A program made the position numbers and the translations under genes. Positions 47,601 to 59,200 of a DNA stretch of 64,000 bases are shown piece after piece (the stretch's first letter is position 1; each line of letters begins with the position of its first letter). This stretch comes from Gymnorhina tibicen. Its lineage: Eukaryota; Chordata; Aves; Passeriformes; Artamidae. Below the pieces are notes generated by a model, which had not been told where the DNA came from, searched no databases, and worked only from the letters and a program-made list of their open reading frames with translations. The stretch lies in assembly GCA_013399875.1 (NCBI GenBank), contig VXAZ01006215.1, forward strand, positions 682,001 through 746,000. The letters are read 5' to 3'.

Positions 47601-50600
47601 GAAGCTCCTTTGCATTCAGAGACCCGTGATTTTTCCAAGCAAGCCTTTCTGGAGGAAAACTGCTTCTGGGTGAGCATCGACTGCATTTTGCTTCCAGTGA
47701 AGCACGCGGGGCTTACTCTGGTGAGCATTTCAGTCTGTGAGCACATCGCTCCATCAACCAGGGATTTGCTCCCCTGCGGGAGGGGTGGGATTTTTGGGAG
47801 ATGTGAACAGGGATGCATCCAATCCTGTTGCCTCTAATGTGCCTTGCACAGCTCCCTACCCCGCAAGCACCTTTGAAATCCTGCCCTGCTCCAATTCATT
47901 TCTCATCCATGAGAAGAAAAGCAGAAAAAAAAAAAAAAAACCAAACCCTGAGAAAGGTAAAACCACATTGAGTTTTACTTCCCTCCATGAATAAACCATG
48001 GCAGGCCGGCTCTGACTTTAATTTACATGTGTCCCAAGGCGGATCTAAGCCCATTCCTCCCGAGGTGGAGGGCTGGTTTAATTAAGCGGCTGCGTCACGC
48101 GGAGCCGGGGCCGCATTCCTCCGTGCAGCGGGAGAGATGGAGCCCGTGCCCGCAGGATGCCAGCCCCGGTGCTGGGAAGCTCATGTTTATCTCATGAGTT
48201 TATCTCAGGAGTTTCTGCCCATACGGTGCTGAAAGAAGGGAACACAACAACGGGGGCGGGTGCTGTTTGTAATTCGGATGGCCCCGAGGCAGGAGCACCT
48301 CTGGGTGATCCAAAATTGGTGTGTTTGGCTACAAAATGGTGAAGTTTGCACCAAAATGAGGTTTTGGGACAAGGATCTGGGGACAAGGCTCTGCTGGGAT
48401 GTCCCATCCCCGTGTGCTGTGGTTTCTGGCATGGCTTGGGGTCCTGTGCTGAGCTCCCTCCTTGGGAGCAGGAGGATACTTTAGGGCTGGAATGCTTGGG
48501 CTTCCCTGTTCCTCCATCTGGGCCGTGCTCCTCTCCCCACACTGAGGACCAAATACTGGGATTTGGTGGCTGATGGGATGTTTTAGGGCCGAGTCTCCTT
48601 TCTTGGCACGGTCAGGAAGGCGGGATGCGTGTGGTGGGTACTCTCCCAGCCCTCCTGGCTTGGCATTGCTCCTGGTGGGGAAAGCTCTCCGGATGAATTT
48701 GTGGCTGCCTGGTGGAGGGCGGCATGGCAGAGCACCCCCTGGCACTGCTGGCTGCCTGCTGGGCTCGCCATGGCCGTGCCAGGCTGAGGCATTCCTGGAG
48801 AAACACTTGGCTTAATATAGAAGGGAATCAGATCGTTAAAAAGTAGGAATGGGGGCAAAATCCTCACAAAACAACCTGCCAGCCCCCTCCCCAACACAGA
48901 GGCAGGAGGGAAGGGATGGCAGGAGAGCACCACGGAGGGATGCAATTAAACCTCCGGCACCACGCGCCTGCTCCCTGCTTGGATGTGTGCAGGGAGGGTG
49001 AGGAGGGAGATGAAAGCAGGGTGGGAAGGCAGCACCCTCGCCACCCTTTGAAGGTGGGAGATGACAGCCCCTGCCTGTGGGTGACAGCCTGCCCAATTCT
49101 GCTGCTTTTCCCCCCAGCCTGCAGCCTGTGTCATCATCATATCAAAAGGCATGGAAGCCCAAATGCGCTGGGTGGCAGCCTGGAGTCTGTGTGTGTCGCC
49201 GGGGAACACGGTGTCACCAGTGCCCCTGGCACTGCCCCAGAGGGCAAGCGGGAGCCCAGGAAGCTGTTCCAGATGCCTGCCCCTGTAGTCACAGCATCCT
49301 CTCAGTGACACTGTTCTGTAGCACACAGTTTCGTGGGGGTGTTTATTTGCTGGGATGGTGTGTCTCAGCTGAGAGTGTCCGGGAGGGTGCCCTAGCTGCC
49401 ATTCGGCCGCTCAGGGGGACAGCGGGATGGCAAGGAGGGCATTTTAAAACACCCATCTCTGGGGCTAACTGGTTTGAAGGCTGAAAAACAGATGGGTTCT
49501 TTTCTTATTTCCTTTTTTAATGTATTTAAAAGATTCTGTGTCGATGGTGTCTAAAAAATGCACAAGGGGTTTCTAGCAAGCATCTCCTCTCTTTTTTGAG
49601 GGGGATTCTCATCAAAAAATTGTGAGCCTTGTGCAGAAGGTGTTGGGTTGAGGAACCAGTATTTTTTCTTAAGGATAAATTATTTTTTGCAGAAAGAGGG
49701 GCTTGAATCTTTTTCTGGCAGGCTGCAAAAGCAATAAGCCACAGTTTCTCCTTTTTTCCTGACCTGTGCTGTTCTCAAACCCTGCTGCCCATCTCCCAGG
49801 GGTGCTGGTAGGTGCTTCCACATGCCTTTCTGGAGCCAGGCTGGATCATCCAGGCTCTTCGGTGCCTTTGCACCTGACTGTGCTCTCCACAACTCCAGCT
49901 TGCTTGAGGGCATCATCTTGTGCAGCTCTGCTGTTTCTAACGCAGCTTTTCATCACCTGCTGTGCCAGAGTGCCTCAGGTGTGCTTAAAGACACTGGGAT
50001 TGCCCTGCAAAGGCACTGGACCCAAAAGGGAACCCAAAACAAGAGTGAATCTGGGGATACTTGGAAAATGGGGTTAGCTCTGCCACAGCAGACTAAGGAG
50101 GCACTGCGAACTTGGTTTGCTGGGTGCCGGTGAGGGTTGGGGCAGGTCGGGGCTCTCTGAATCGCTGCTGAATCTGTAATTCCTTGGAGAAGCTCCTGTT
50201 TTAAAATCCAAGAAGGAAAAATGCCACTCTGCATCCCCAGGGAGCTTTAGAGCAAGTTAATGTAGAGGCAATGTCTCCTTTCTTTCTTCCTTTCTTCTTT
50301 TGTTTTTTTTCTCTTTTGACTTAAGCTTCCCTGAGAGAGTAATTAAAAAGTGCAAGTTCCGGGTGCTAACTTGGAGGATTTAGTTTGAGAGTGAAACGCT
50401 TGGATGCCCCCATGCTTGAGTATCCCCACGCTTGCACCCTTCCCACAGAGGCTGTGACGGTGGCTTACCTCGGGCAGGAGCAGGGATGGATGAGGAGAGA
50501 GATCCTGCTTATCTCCGGCTCTTTCTAGGACTCCTGGCACCTGGAATGCAATGATGCAGGGTACAGGGGAGTGTTAAGCAGTAGAAAACCCTTGCAGTGC

Positions 50601-53600
50601 TGCTGTGTGCCATGTGTGCTTCCATAATCCATCCTGCTGCTGAGCACTGACCAGGCTCCCCAGGGAATGGGCACGGCCCCGAGGCTGCCAGAGCTCCAGG
50701 AGCGTTTGGACACCGCTGTCAGGGATGCCCAGGGTGGGGTTGTTGGGGTGTCTGTGCAGGGCCAGGAGCTGGATTGATGATCCTTGGGGGTCCCTTCCAA
50801 CTCAGCCTATTTTGTGGTTCTGTGATTCTGTGGTTTTGGCATTCTCAGATTCCGTGGTTCTGTAATTACGTGATCTTGTGGTTCTGTGATTCTCAGATTA
50901 TGTGATTCCATGATTCTGTGGTTCTGTGATTCCATGATTCTCAGATTCTGAGGTTCTGTCATTCTGTGATTCCGGGAGCTGCAGAGGGAGGTGGCAGTGG
51001 GGACGTGGCTTTGTGGTGCCCTCACTGGGTGTTTGCCTTGTGTGAGATGCGACACATTCCTCCTCTGAGCCTTTGAGGCGGGCTAGGAGAGGTGCAGCTC
51101 TGGTTGGGAGTCCCCAGTTTTATCCAGCCCTGTGGCCACATCCTTACAATCACCCCTTGGACGTGAGGGCAGCTTGGAGCTATTTTCCCCCCAAACTTCC
51201 ACTGATAGCATCTTGCTGCAAGAAGCCTGAGTTTCACCAGCCCCTCAGTGATGTTCCCTCCCACCCCCAGACATGTCAGCCCTGGAAAAGGGGTCCTTGC
51301 TCGCAAACTCACACCTGGGATGCACAGCATTCCCGATGTGCAGGCAGGATGATGGATCCGTGGGCAGCTTTGGATTGTGGGGGGGTTAAGTGCTGAGCAT
51401 CCTCCCTGCCGAGCAGCACGGAGGAGTTCTGTGCCTCAGCATTTACAAACACACCCCTGGTGCCTAAATGTGAGGAAATGGATAGTTAAGCACATCATTA
51501 ATCTTATCCAGCCCCCATAATCAACAATCAATTAATTCTCCTCTGGGCTGAAGAGATGCAGATTGTGCTGTAGCCTGGGCACTGGTGGAAAGAGCCCCTT
51601 CCCACAGGGAAAGCTGAGGCAGAGCCTCATCCTGCACTTGTCTGACACACTATCGTGGATGCATGCCTTGCCAGCTCTGGGAAGCTCTTGGAGCAGCCCT
51701 TGAATTAGGGCAAATGTTGCGCTGGCCATTAGTGGGGTGATTTATTGCTCCCTCCTGGGCTCGAGCCCTCCATCTGAGCCTTGCACTCGGACTGTGGGTT
51801 TGCCGTGTGAAGGATTATGGATCCCACCGTGGCGTTGCAGGGCCCTGGGGGTTTGTGCTGAGCTTTCGGTATGAGGCTCGTGGTTCAGCTCCCCTGGAAA
51901 GAGGAGACACACAGGCAGCAGCCAGAGGGGAGTGCTGCACCCACGGCAGCTTTGGGAGGGAGGAGAAGGCGTCCACCTCCCCGAAACTGTGGGAGGCTTT
52001 AGGCAAGCACAGTGTAATTACAGGAGAGAAAAGCTAATTGGTAATAATAGCAATTAAGAGCCACGTGCCTGCAGATTACAGGAATTTGTGCATGAGCGAA
52101 GTGATAAGGGAAACCTGTGGACACTGGGTTGCAGGGTGCCATGTTCAGGTGTTTTGACAAAGCATCACTTGGCCTAATTGTAATTAAACATTAACAAACC
52201 TCTTCAACCAACCCACCAACATGCCCTCAAGCTTAAAACTGAGGCACGTTCATAGCACTGCAATCCTCTTGTCATCCTCCTTCTCTCCTCCAACCTCTTC
52301 CATTAAAACACAGGTGGCTGTTCCCTAGTACCACTGGCCTCCCCTTCCTGCTCCTCCAAAGAGCCTGGCATGTTTCAGGTGTGTTCTGACACATCCTTCA
52401 GCTCCAGAGCCCACAGGTGCCCCTTTGCACGTCTCATGGATGCTCACCCTTCCAGTGGGAGCACGAGGCTGCTGGGGCATGGTGGGAAGGGAGAGGTGAG
52501 GAGCTGGAGATACACTCGAAGCCTTGGTGTCCACTTGTGGTGTTGTCTCCTGCCTGGTGAGTCTGTGTAACTCCGTGCCTCCTTGTGCTGTTGTGGGAAT
52601 AGGGCTGCGTGTGTGGATCGGGGAAGGGTCTGCATCCCGCTGCCTTCTGCTCTGGAGCATCCTGAAGGTCCCTCTCAAGCCCTCTGGACTGCACGGTGAC
52701 CCCGTGTGTCTCACTGCCCACCGCATGAGGTGGTGGGTTATGGCCCTGAGTGCTTCCTTAAGATGCCACGTGCATGGGATGGCTGGGGTGGGATGTGGAG
52801 GACTCGGCAGTCCTCCCGTGGTGGGGAAGAGGAAGGGCAGTGGGAGACGGTGGCTGGTTCCTCTGGAATGCCACGTCCTCACCCAGCTGTCAGGGCCATT
52901 GCAAAGACACAGTTCATTGCAGCCGGTTGTGTGCCTCAGGCTGGGGGGGAAAAGATCTCCTGAATAATAAAATTGTAAAATACTGTTTTGATTTATTCTT
53001 TTCTATCATCTATTAATATCTGGAAAGGCTGTGTGAGCAGGAGGCCTTCATGAGTTTTGAATGACAGGTTAAAGGGCTCCAATAAAGATTAGATGGTCCA
53101 CTATCTCCCAAGGAAATTGCATCAAAGTGGTTACTCCTGCTTGCTCCTATTAATTTCCTCTTCATGGCTGCTAGGAGATGCCTCATATCCTGATGCAGCA
53201 GACAGGGGCTAAGAGGCACTTTCCATTATCTCAATCATCGCCGTGTTTATGAGACACGTCGGGTGTTTCACTGCAGAGCTGTGCCTTGGGGGGGGTTGGC
53301 ATCCCAGCAGCAGAGCCGGGAGCCAAATGGGGCTGGGACCACCCTGGTGTGAGGCCAGGAACAGCCTCTCCTGGGCTGCATGGAGGTCTGATCCCTCGGC
53401 TGCATGTGCCAAAATACAGATATTCCCTTCTGCAGCCTTTGGTGCCGTTGGACTTTGTTGGATGTCAGGGATGGATGAGCATCCATTCATCAGTGCCCAT
53501 TGGTGAGGACGGGTGGGGTGGGGCGGAGATGCGGGACCCATCCCTGTCACTCCATCCTCGCCCTCTCTCCGCAGAGCAGCGAGATGGTTGATTAATGAAA

Positions 53601-56127
53601 CCTCCCCTGTGGCTGATTAAACCCTCACTGTAACTGGAGCATCTTCTCCGTTATGAATTAGTTGCCATTTCCTGCTTGAATGAACTCGGAGGCCGGGCAG
53701 CTCCAGCCCCAGGCTGTGGGGGATTAATGGGATGGACCCATAACACACTGTCATGGGCGTCACACCGACTTTTTAATTAAATATTTAAGTTTTGCCTGGA
53801 AAAAGAGCTGCGGGACCTGAGCCAGGCTGTTGGGGTGGTGGACAGGGACTGTTCAGATCAGCAGGAGGACTGTCCTGTCCCTGCTTGTCCATGTCCCCAT
53901 GGGTGCTGCTGGGGACAGGGATCCCACAGCCCCCTGCCATCCTCCTGCCTGGGTACGACCAGTAGGGAGCAGAGCAGCTACTGCAGCCCCCTTGCTCTGC
54001 CTGGCTAAAGATTGTTGCCATGTGGTTGCAGTGTTTGTCTAGTGGCTTCAGGAATAATCCATGGCACAAGTGGAAAATTCTGGCCATGCTAGATTCATGG
54101 GAAGATGCTACCCCATTTAGCACTGATACAGGCTTCTCTTCCTCTCCTTTTCCCTCTTCCTCTCCTTTTCCCTCTTCCTCTCCTTTTCCCTCTCCTCTCC
54201 TTTTCCCTCTCCTCTCCTTTTCCCTCTCCTCTCCTCTCCTCTCCTCTCCTTTTCCCTCTCCTCTCCTCTCCTCTCCTCTCCCTAGTACGGGACCTGCTTT
54301 CCCCCGCATCCCAGAAGGGCTCAGGACCCACCTGCTGTGCTCTCTCTTGCAGCCTGCCCCGCGGGGACATTCAAGGCCAGCCAGGGCGCGGGGCTGTGCG
54401 TGCCGTGCCCTCCGAACAGCCGCTCCACCGCTGAGGCCTCGCCGGTCTGCGCCTGCCGCAACGGCTACTACCGGGCAGACTTCGACCCGCCGGCCGCCGC
54501 CTGCACCAGTGAGTACGGGGTCGGGGCTGGGGGGCTGCAGGGCCTCGCTCTCCTCACTCCTGGGGCAGCAGCAGGGATAAAGGCTCAATCCGTGCGGAGT
54601 TTGTTTTATTTTCTCCCCCCGTCCCACTGTGGATGGGAGTGAGAGTGCAGCTGGGTGGGCAAGGCGGAGGGATGGGATGGCCCCGCATCTTGCCTTGCTG
54701 GCAGCCTCTGGAATTTATACATCACCCCGGCAGCGGCGGTGATGGCAGGGAGATAGTCCCCAGGATAAATTAGGATTTAAAGTTATCTGCTCTGGCTGTC
54801 TTGTTCATAGTCTTGCAGATGGAGTATTTTTTAATAGGGGGAAGGCTGCATTAAGCATTGGTATTCAGCGATGCGTCGCCGCTCGGCTGCCTGCCCGAGC
54901 TGCCTGGCATGGCAGCAGTGTCCTCAAGCCTGTCTTTTGGTGGGAAAAGAGCCCAGGAGAGAGGAAAGAGCTGCTGTGCTCTTCAGCCTGCTGGGAACTC
55001 AGGCCTCAACTCCCCCCCAGATACACTCCGGGCCCTTGAACCAGCCCATTGTGGAGCGTTACCACGAGGATGCTCCGGACCCTCCGTGCTGGGAAGTGCC
55101 CAAAGCACACGTCGGAAACAAGGAAAGGATTTGTGTGTTTTGCGGGATCACCTGAGCTCTCAGACAGGTTGCACAACTACAGATGATCTACAGATCTTTA
55201 TTGTGCCTCGTTACATAACTGATTTACAGCAGCGCTGCGCTATAGGAATACAGGAAAAAAGTCTCTTTGCTGATTTTTATTTCTTCTCATCAGTGCTTGA
55301 TTTTGCAGTGCTCCAATTTGAGGTGCCAGCTGTTCACTCACGAAGTTTCTCTGTGTCAGAGGAGTACATAACATTGTGGAGCTGCAGGCACTGCCCTGAA
55401 CTGGAACCCTTCCAAGGGCGATCCCTGCAGTTCCTGGGCCCCTGCAGAGGAGGGAAGGGGCTGCAGTTAAAGTGGCAGGAATTTGGGGAGGCAGCAGTTT
55501 GCCACTGGGACAGGGAAGAAATATGAGTTTTTGTCTTTTTTCTAGAAAAGATATTATCTGCTTGAGGTATGGAGGGAGGATTTGGATTAAGGCTCTTGAG
55601 ACAGGTTGCAGATTTTTGGGTGTAACTCACTGATATTGATCCCGTTGAGCTTTTGTGAGTCCTGCAGTCTTGTTCCCCTGGGGAATCAAGGTCCTTCTCC
55701 CTGCTCGTGCCCCTGCTGTGGCCCCTACAGCCCTGCTGTAACTCTCTTTGACATCTCCACCATGGGGGAGCCTGGCAATGCTGCGGTGCCTCAGGTCCAG
55801 GACAGCCCTTTCCAGCGAGGATGCTGCACTGGTGGCTGCTCCACGACAGACACTTTTACTCCTAAAGAGGAAAAGGGCTAAAGGGAATAGAATTCTATTA
55901 TCTTAATGTTTTTTTAAAGGCTGTCATTTCCCTGGGCATTTGAACAAAATCTTTCATCCGCATTATCCACGGCAGCAGCTCAGAGAGGCTCCCAGAGTGT
56001 CTCCATGCAGAATGACCTCTCCATCCCACCAGCCACGTCACCGTGGTGCTGATGAATTTGTCCCTGTCCAGCCCATCCCCGGCCACTAACGGGGCTGATT
56101 TATCCACAGCCCTAACGATGTTCCCCA

Positions 56128-56174
<47 letters not shown>

Positions 56175-56182
56175 CACACNNN

Positions 56183-56213
<31 letters not shown>

Positions 56214-59200
56214 GGCAGGCTCCCCTGGGATGGGCTTCCCCAAGACAGAGCGCGCTTCTCTCTTTTAACCCTTCCTTGCAGGTCAAGTCCTCCATCATTT
56301 TTATTGCTCCCTGTATCATGGCAAAGTCCTTTTTCTTTCTTGGAAGTGCAGCCCCCAGCCCAGCCAGCATGAGGAATTCTTTGCTTCCTTTATTTGATAT
56401 AACCCAGCAGCTGAATTTTGTGGTTTTGGCTGCGGAGCCGTCCTGGCTGACCCCAGATCCTTCCCCAGATCCTTCCCCAGATCTGTGCAGACGTGTGTTT
56501 GTACCTCAGTGATGCTCCCCTGGATTCCTCCCAAACAGACCGCAGCCCCGATCCGGCAGCGCTTGCAATCGGAGCTGCGTTCAATTCCCATTCTCTGAAG
56601 CGTTTGTGATGGCTCCTGGTGAGTTTGATCGATGCAGTTTTCATCTCTTGTCCAACATGGGAGCTGCTTGCAAACCACGGAGTGGTGCCAGCTCTCCTCC
56701 ATGCTGGGAAATTCCCGGGTTTCCAACTCGAGACATTGAACCCTTAATAACCACTTTCCATTTTTGACTCTCTCTTCTCCTGCTGCTCCTCTGGTTCTCC
56801 ACGGTGCTGGCTAAGTGACTTTTCTCTTGCTGGGATAATCTGCTCGAGGTGCTTCTCCACGTGAGCACTGCAGTTATCTCAGCATCTCCCGATGGGATTA
56901 AAATCTTCACGGAGGGATCCGCGTGTGTTCCACATGGAGGTTTTTTGGAGATTTAAGTGGGTCTGTGGCATAGGGGTCCTCATGCCCATCTGGGAAACTT
57001 GTTTGCAGTGCAGGTGGTTGGTGTTGCCAGTTCGGAAAGTCTGACCCTGAATTAAGCAAAGCTGTGGGCACCAAATCCCTCCTGAGGGAGGAGGTGATGG
57101 ATGGTGCAGCAGACAGAGCCCTGGGGTGTCCTTCTCCTTGCTGGAGCCTCCGGGGGAGGGCAAGGACCTGTCTCAATGCCTGTCCTTTCCCACAGGCGTC
57201 CCATCCGGCCCCCGCAACGTCATCTCCATCGTCAACGAGACGTCCATCATCCTGGAGTGGCACCCGCCGCGGGAGACGGGCGGCCGGGACGACGTCACCT
57301 ACAACATCGTGTGCAAGAAGTGCCGCTCGGACCGGCGCGCCTGCTCCCGCTGCGACGACAACGTGGACTTTGTGCCCCGCCAGCTGGGGCTCACCGACAC
57401 CCGCGTCTTCATCAGCAACCTGTGGGCACACACCCCCTACACCTTCGAGATCCAGGCGGTCAACGGCGTGTCCAGCAAGAGCCCCTTCCCGCAGCAGCAC
57501 GTCTCCGTCAACATCACCACCAACCAGGCCGGTGAGTCCTGCGGCGATGCCGGGGAGTTTGGCTGTGCCCCCGCCAGCTGCAAGCTCCGTGTGGAGTCAA
57601 GCTCTGTGTCCCAAGGGAAGAGCTCCTGGGGGTCTGAGGGTGTGTGATGGCCGTGGTGCCCCCAGCCCTGAGTTGGGAGGAAGGCCAGGAGAAGAGGGGG
57701 GAAGAGGAATGGGGATAGGGAAGGGTTGCCTGTGCCCTGGGCAGGGGGAGAGTTGGCTTGTGGGAGGGATATCTGATACCTGCTTTTACCCCCTCTAGAT
57801 TGCTTGGGGATGAAATGGCATCACCACTTTACCCCTTTTCCCAGCTGGGAGAAGGGAGATGGGGTGAATCCAGCCTTGAAACGCAGTCTGACTGTGTTAC
57901 AGCACAGAGGGAGCAGCATGCCAGGGCTAAGTCCAGGCTCTGTCTCCTCTGGCACATCCCTCTGCCATCCTTTTCCTCTTGTCTCCTTTTCCAGGCTCCC
58001 CTGCTCCCTTTCCTCTCCCCAGTCAGGCATCAGGAGCCGAATGAGCAGCTCTGGGTCAAACAGGGATGCCAGTGGGGTGGGTGTGCAGATGGCAAGGGGG
58101 CAGCTGGTCCTGGGCTGCAGTGAGGATCAGAGGGGATGGAAACCCATGTGCTCTGGGTTTAGAAAGGGGAGGGGAATTCCTGCTTTGTGCCAGGGCAGGA
58201 AGCCTTCGCCATCCTGGTCCCTGTGGATAGCACAATGGAGAAACCTGCTGTAAATATTTCGGTGTAAATATTTCAGTGTAAACCAGTGTAAATATTTCAG
58301 TCTCCTGGCTCCAGGGAATACAAATCTACACTTGTGCCTGGCTGGCATCGCTGTGTGCTGAACCACATGCAGCCAAACCTGCCTCTTGTTTCCAGGCCTT
58401 TTTTTTCCTGAGGTGGATTTCTGGGGTGTTTCTTAGGTCTTCTCCCACCATGGAGAGCTGGGAACAGCCAGGTCACCCTCATCTGTCTGTACCCCAGGGG
58501 TCCCTGTTTGTCTTGCAAAGGCTGATTACAAACATGGAAGTGCTGGGCTGTGGGGTAGCCTGATGGAAATGCACCAGGGATATCCAGGGCATTGGTGATC
58601 TCCCTCTAAAATCTCTTCGGCTTTGCAGTGGTTTTTCCAACTATTTTCCCAGCCCCATCCAAGCTAATGGGAGTTAATAAAGCAGCAGTCAAGCAGAGTG
58701 CTTAATTTCAGCCCACGAGCATCTTCCCGGAGCGGATGTGGAGAGATTTAAAAAAAGAATATAGGATTAAGTATTCTGGGTAAACAAAGGCAGTGCTGAA
58801 CTATCCACATCTCCCACTGGAACCATGAGAAACGGGGCTCCTGCCACCCCCAGATTCCCTCCATGGCATGATCCCGTGCCCCAGGCTGGTTGTGCCAGGT
58901 TCAGGTATTCCCTGGATTCACACAGGGGAGGTATTTTCCCTGCCCAGCACTGCCTGTACTGTGGGCATGGTGAGGAGGAGGAGGAGGGCAGAGGTGGCTG
59001 GATTGGGAGCTGACTCTGTGGACAGGACATGCCAGTGCCCCTTTGGGTGTGGACAGACTTGGATACCTTTCTTTTGCTAGGATTAAGTGCAGGATTAGGG
59101 CTCTATTGGCTGGCTCTGCCCCTTATAAGTACAGCTTGGAGGGCACAAAGCATTTGGAAAAGGGTCTCCTGACTGGTTTAGTGGCTCAGTGTCCCTAATG

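Larger units (their letters stand above)
35655..54352 (+). other. EPHB1: EPHB1 intron 3 (18.7 kb)
   Basis: GT-AG intron. Contents: G-run and A-run low complexity at 41362-41385 and 41510-41622; CR1 copies at 42888-43313 (+), 45414-45470 (-, decayed), 46630-46830 (-) and 50660-50975 (+, long tail); AT-rich islands near 39880-40030, 51470-51545 and 52005-52200; and a polypyrimidine satellite at 54133-54283 just before exon 4. No nested gene or RNA gene was recognised. Confidence 0.92.

Noticed and set aside
50807..51055. Minus-strand open frame with repeated TEPQN/MESQN-like segments
   Set aside because: It is a translation of the expanded CR1 tail satellite.
53785..54627. Glu/Arg/Gly-rich minus-strand open frame near exon 4
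   Set aside because: It is a translation of the pyrimidine satellite and the antisense of exon 4.
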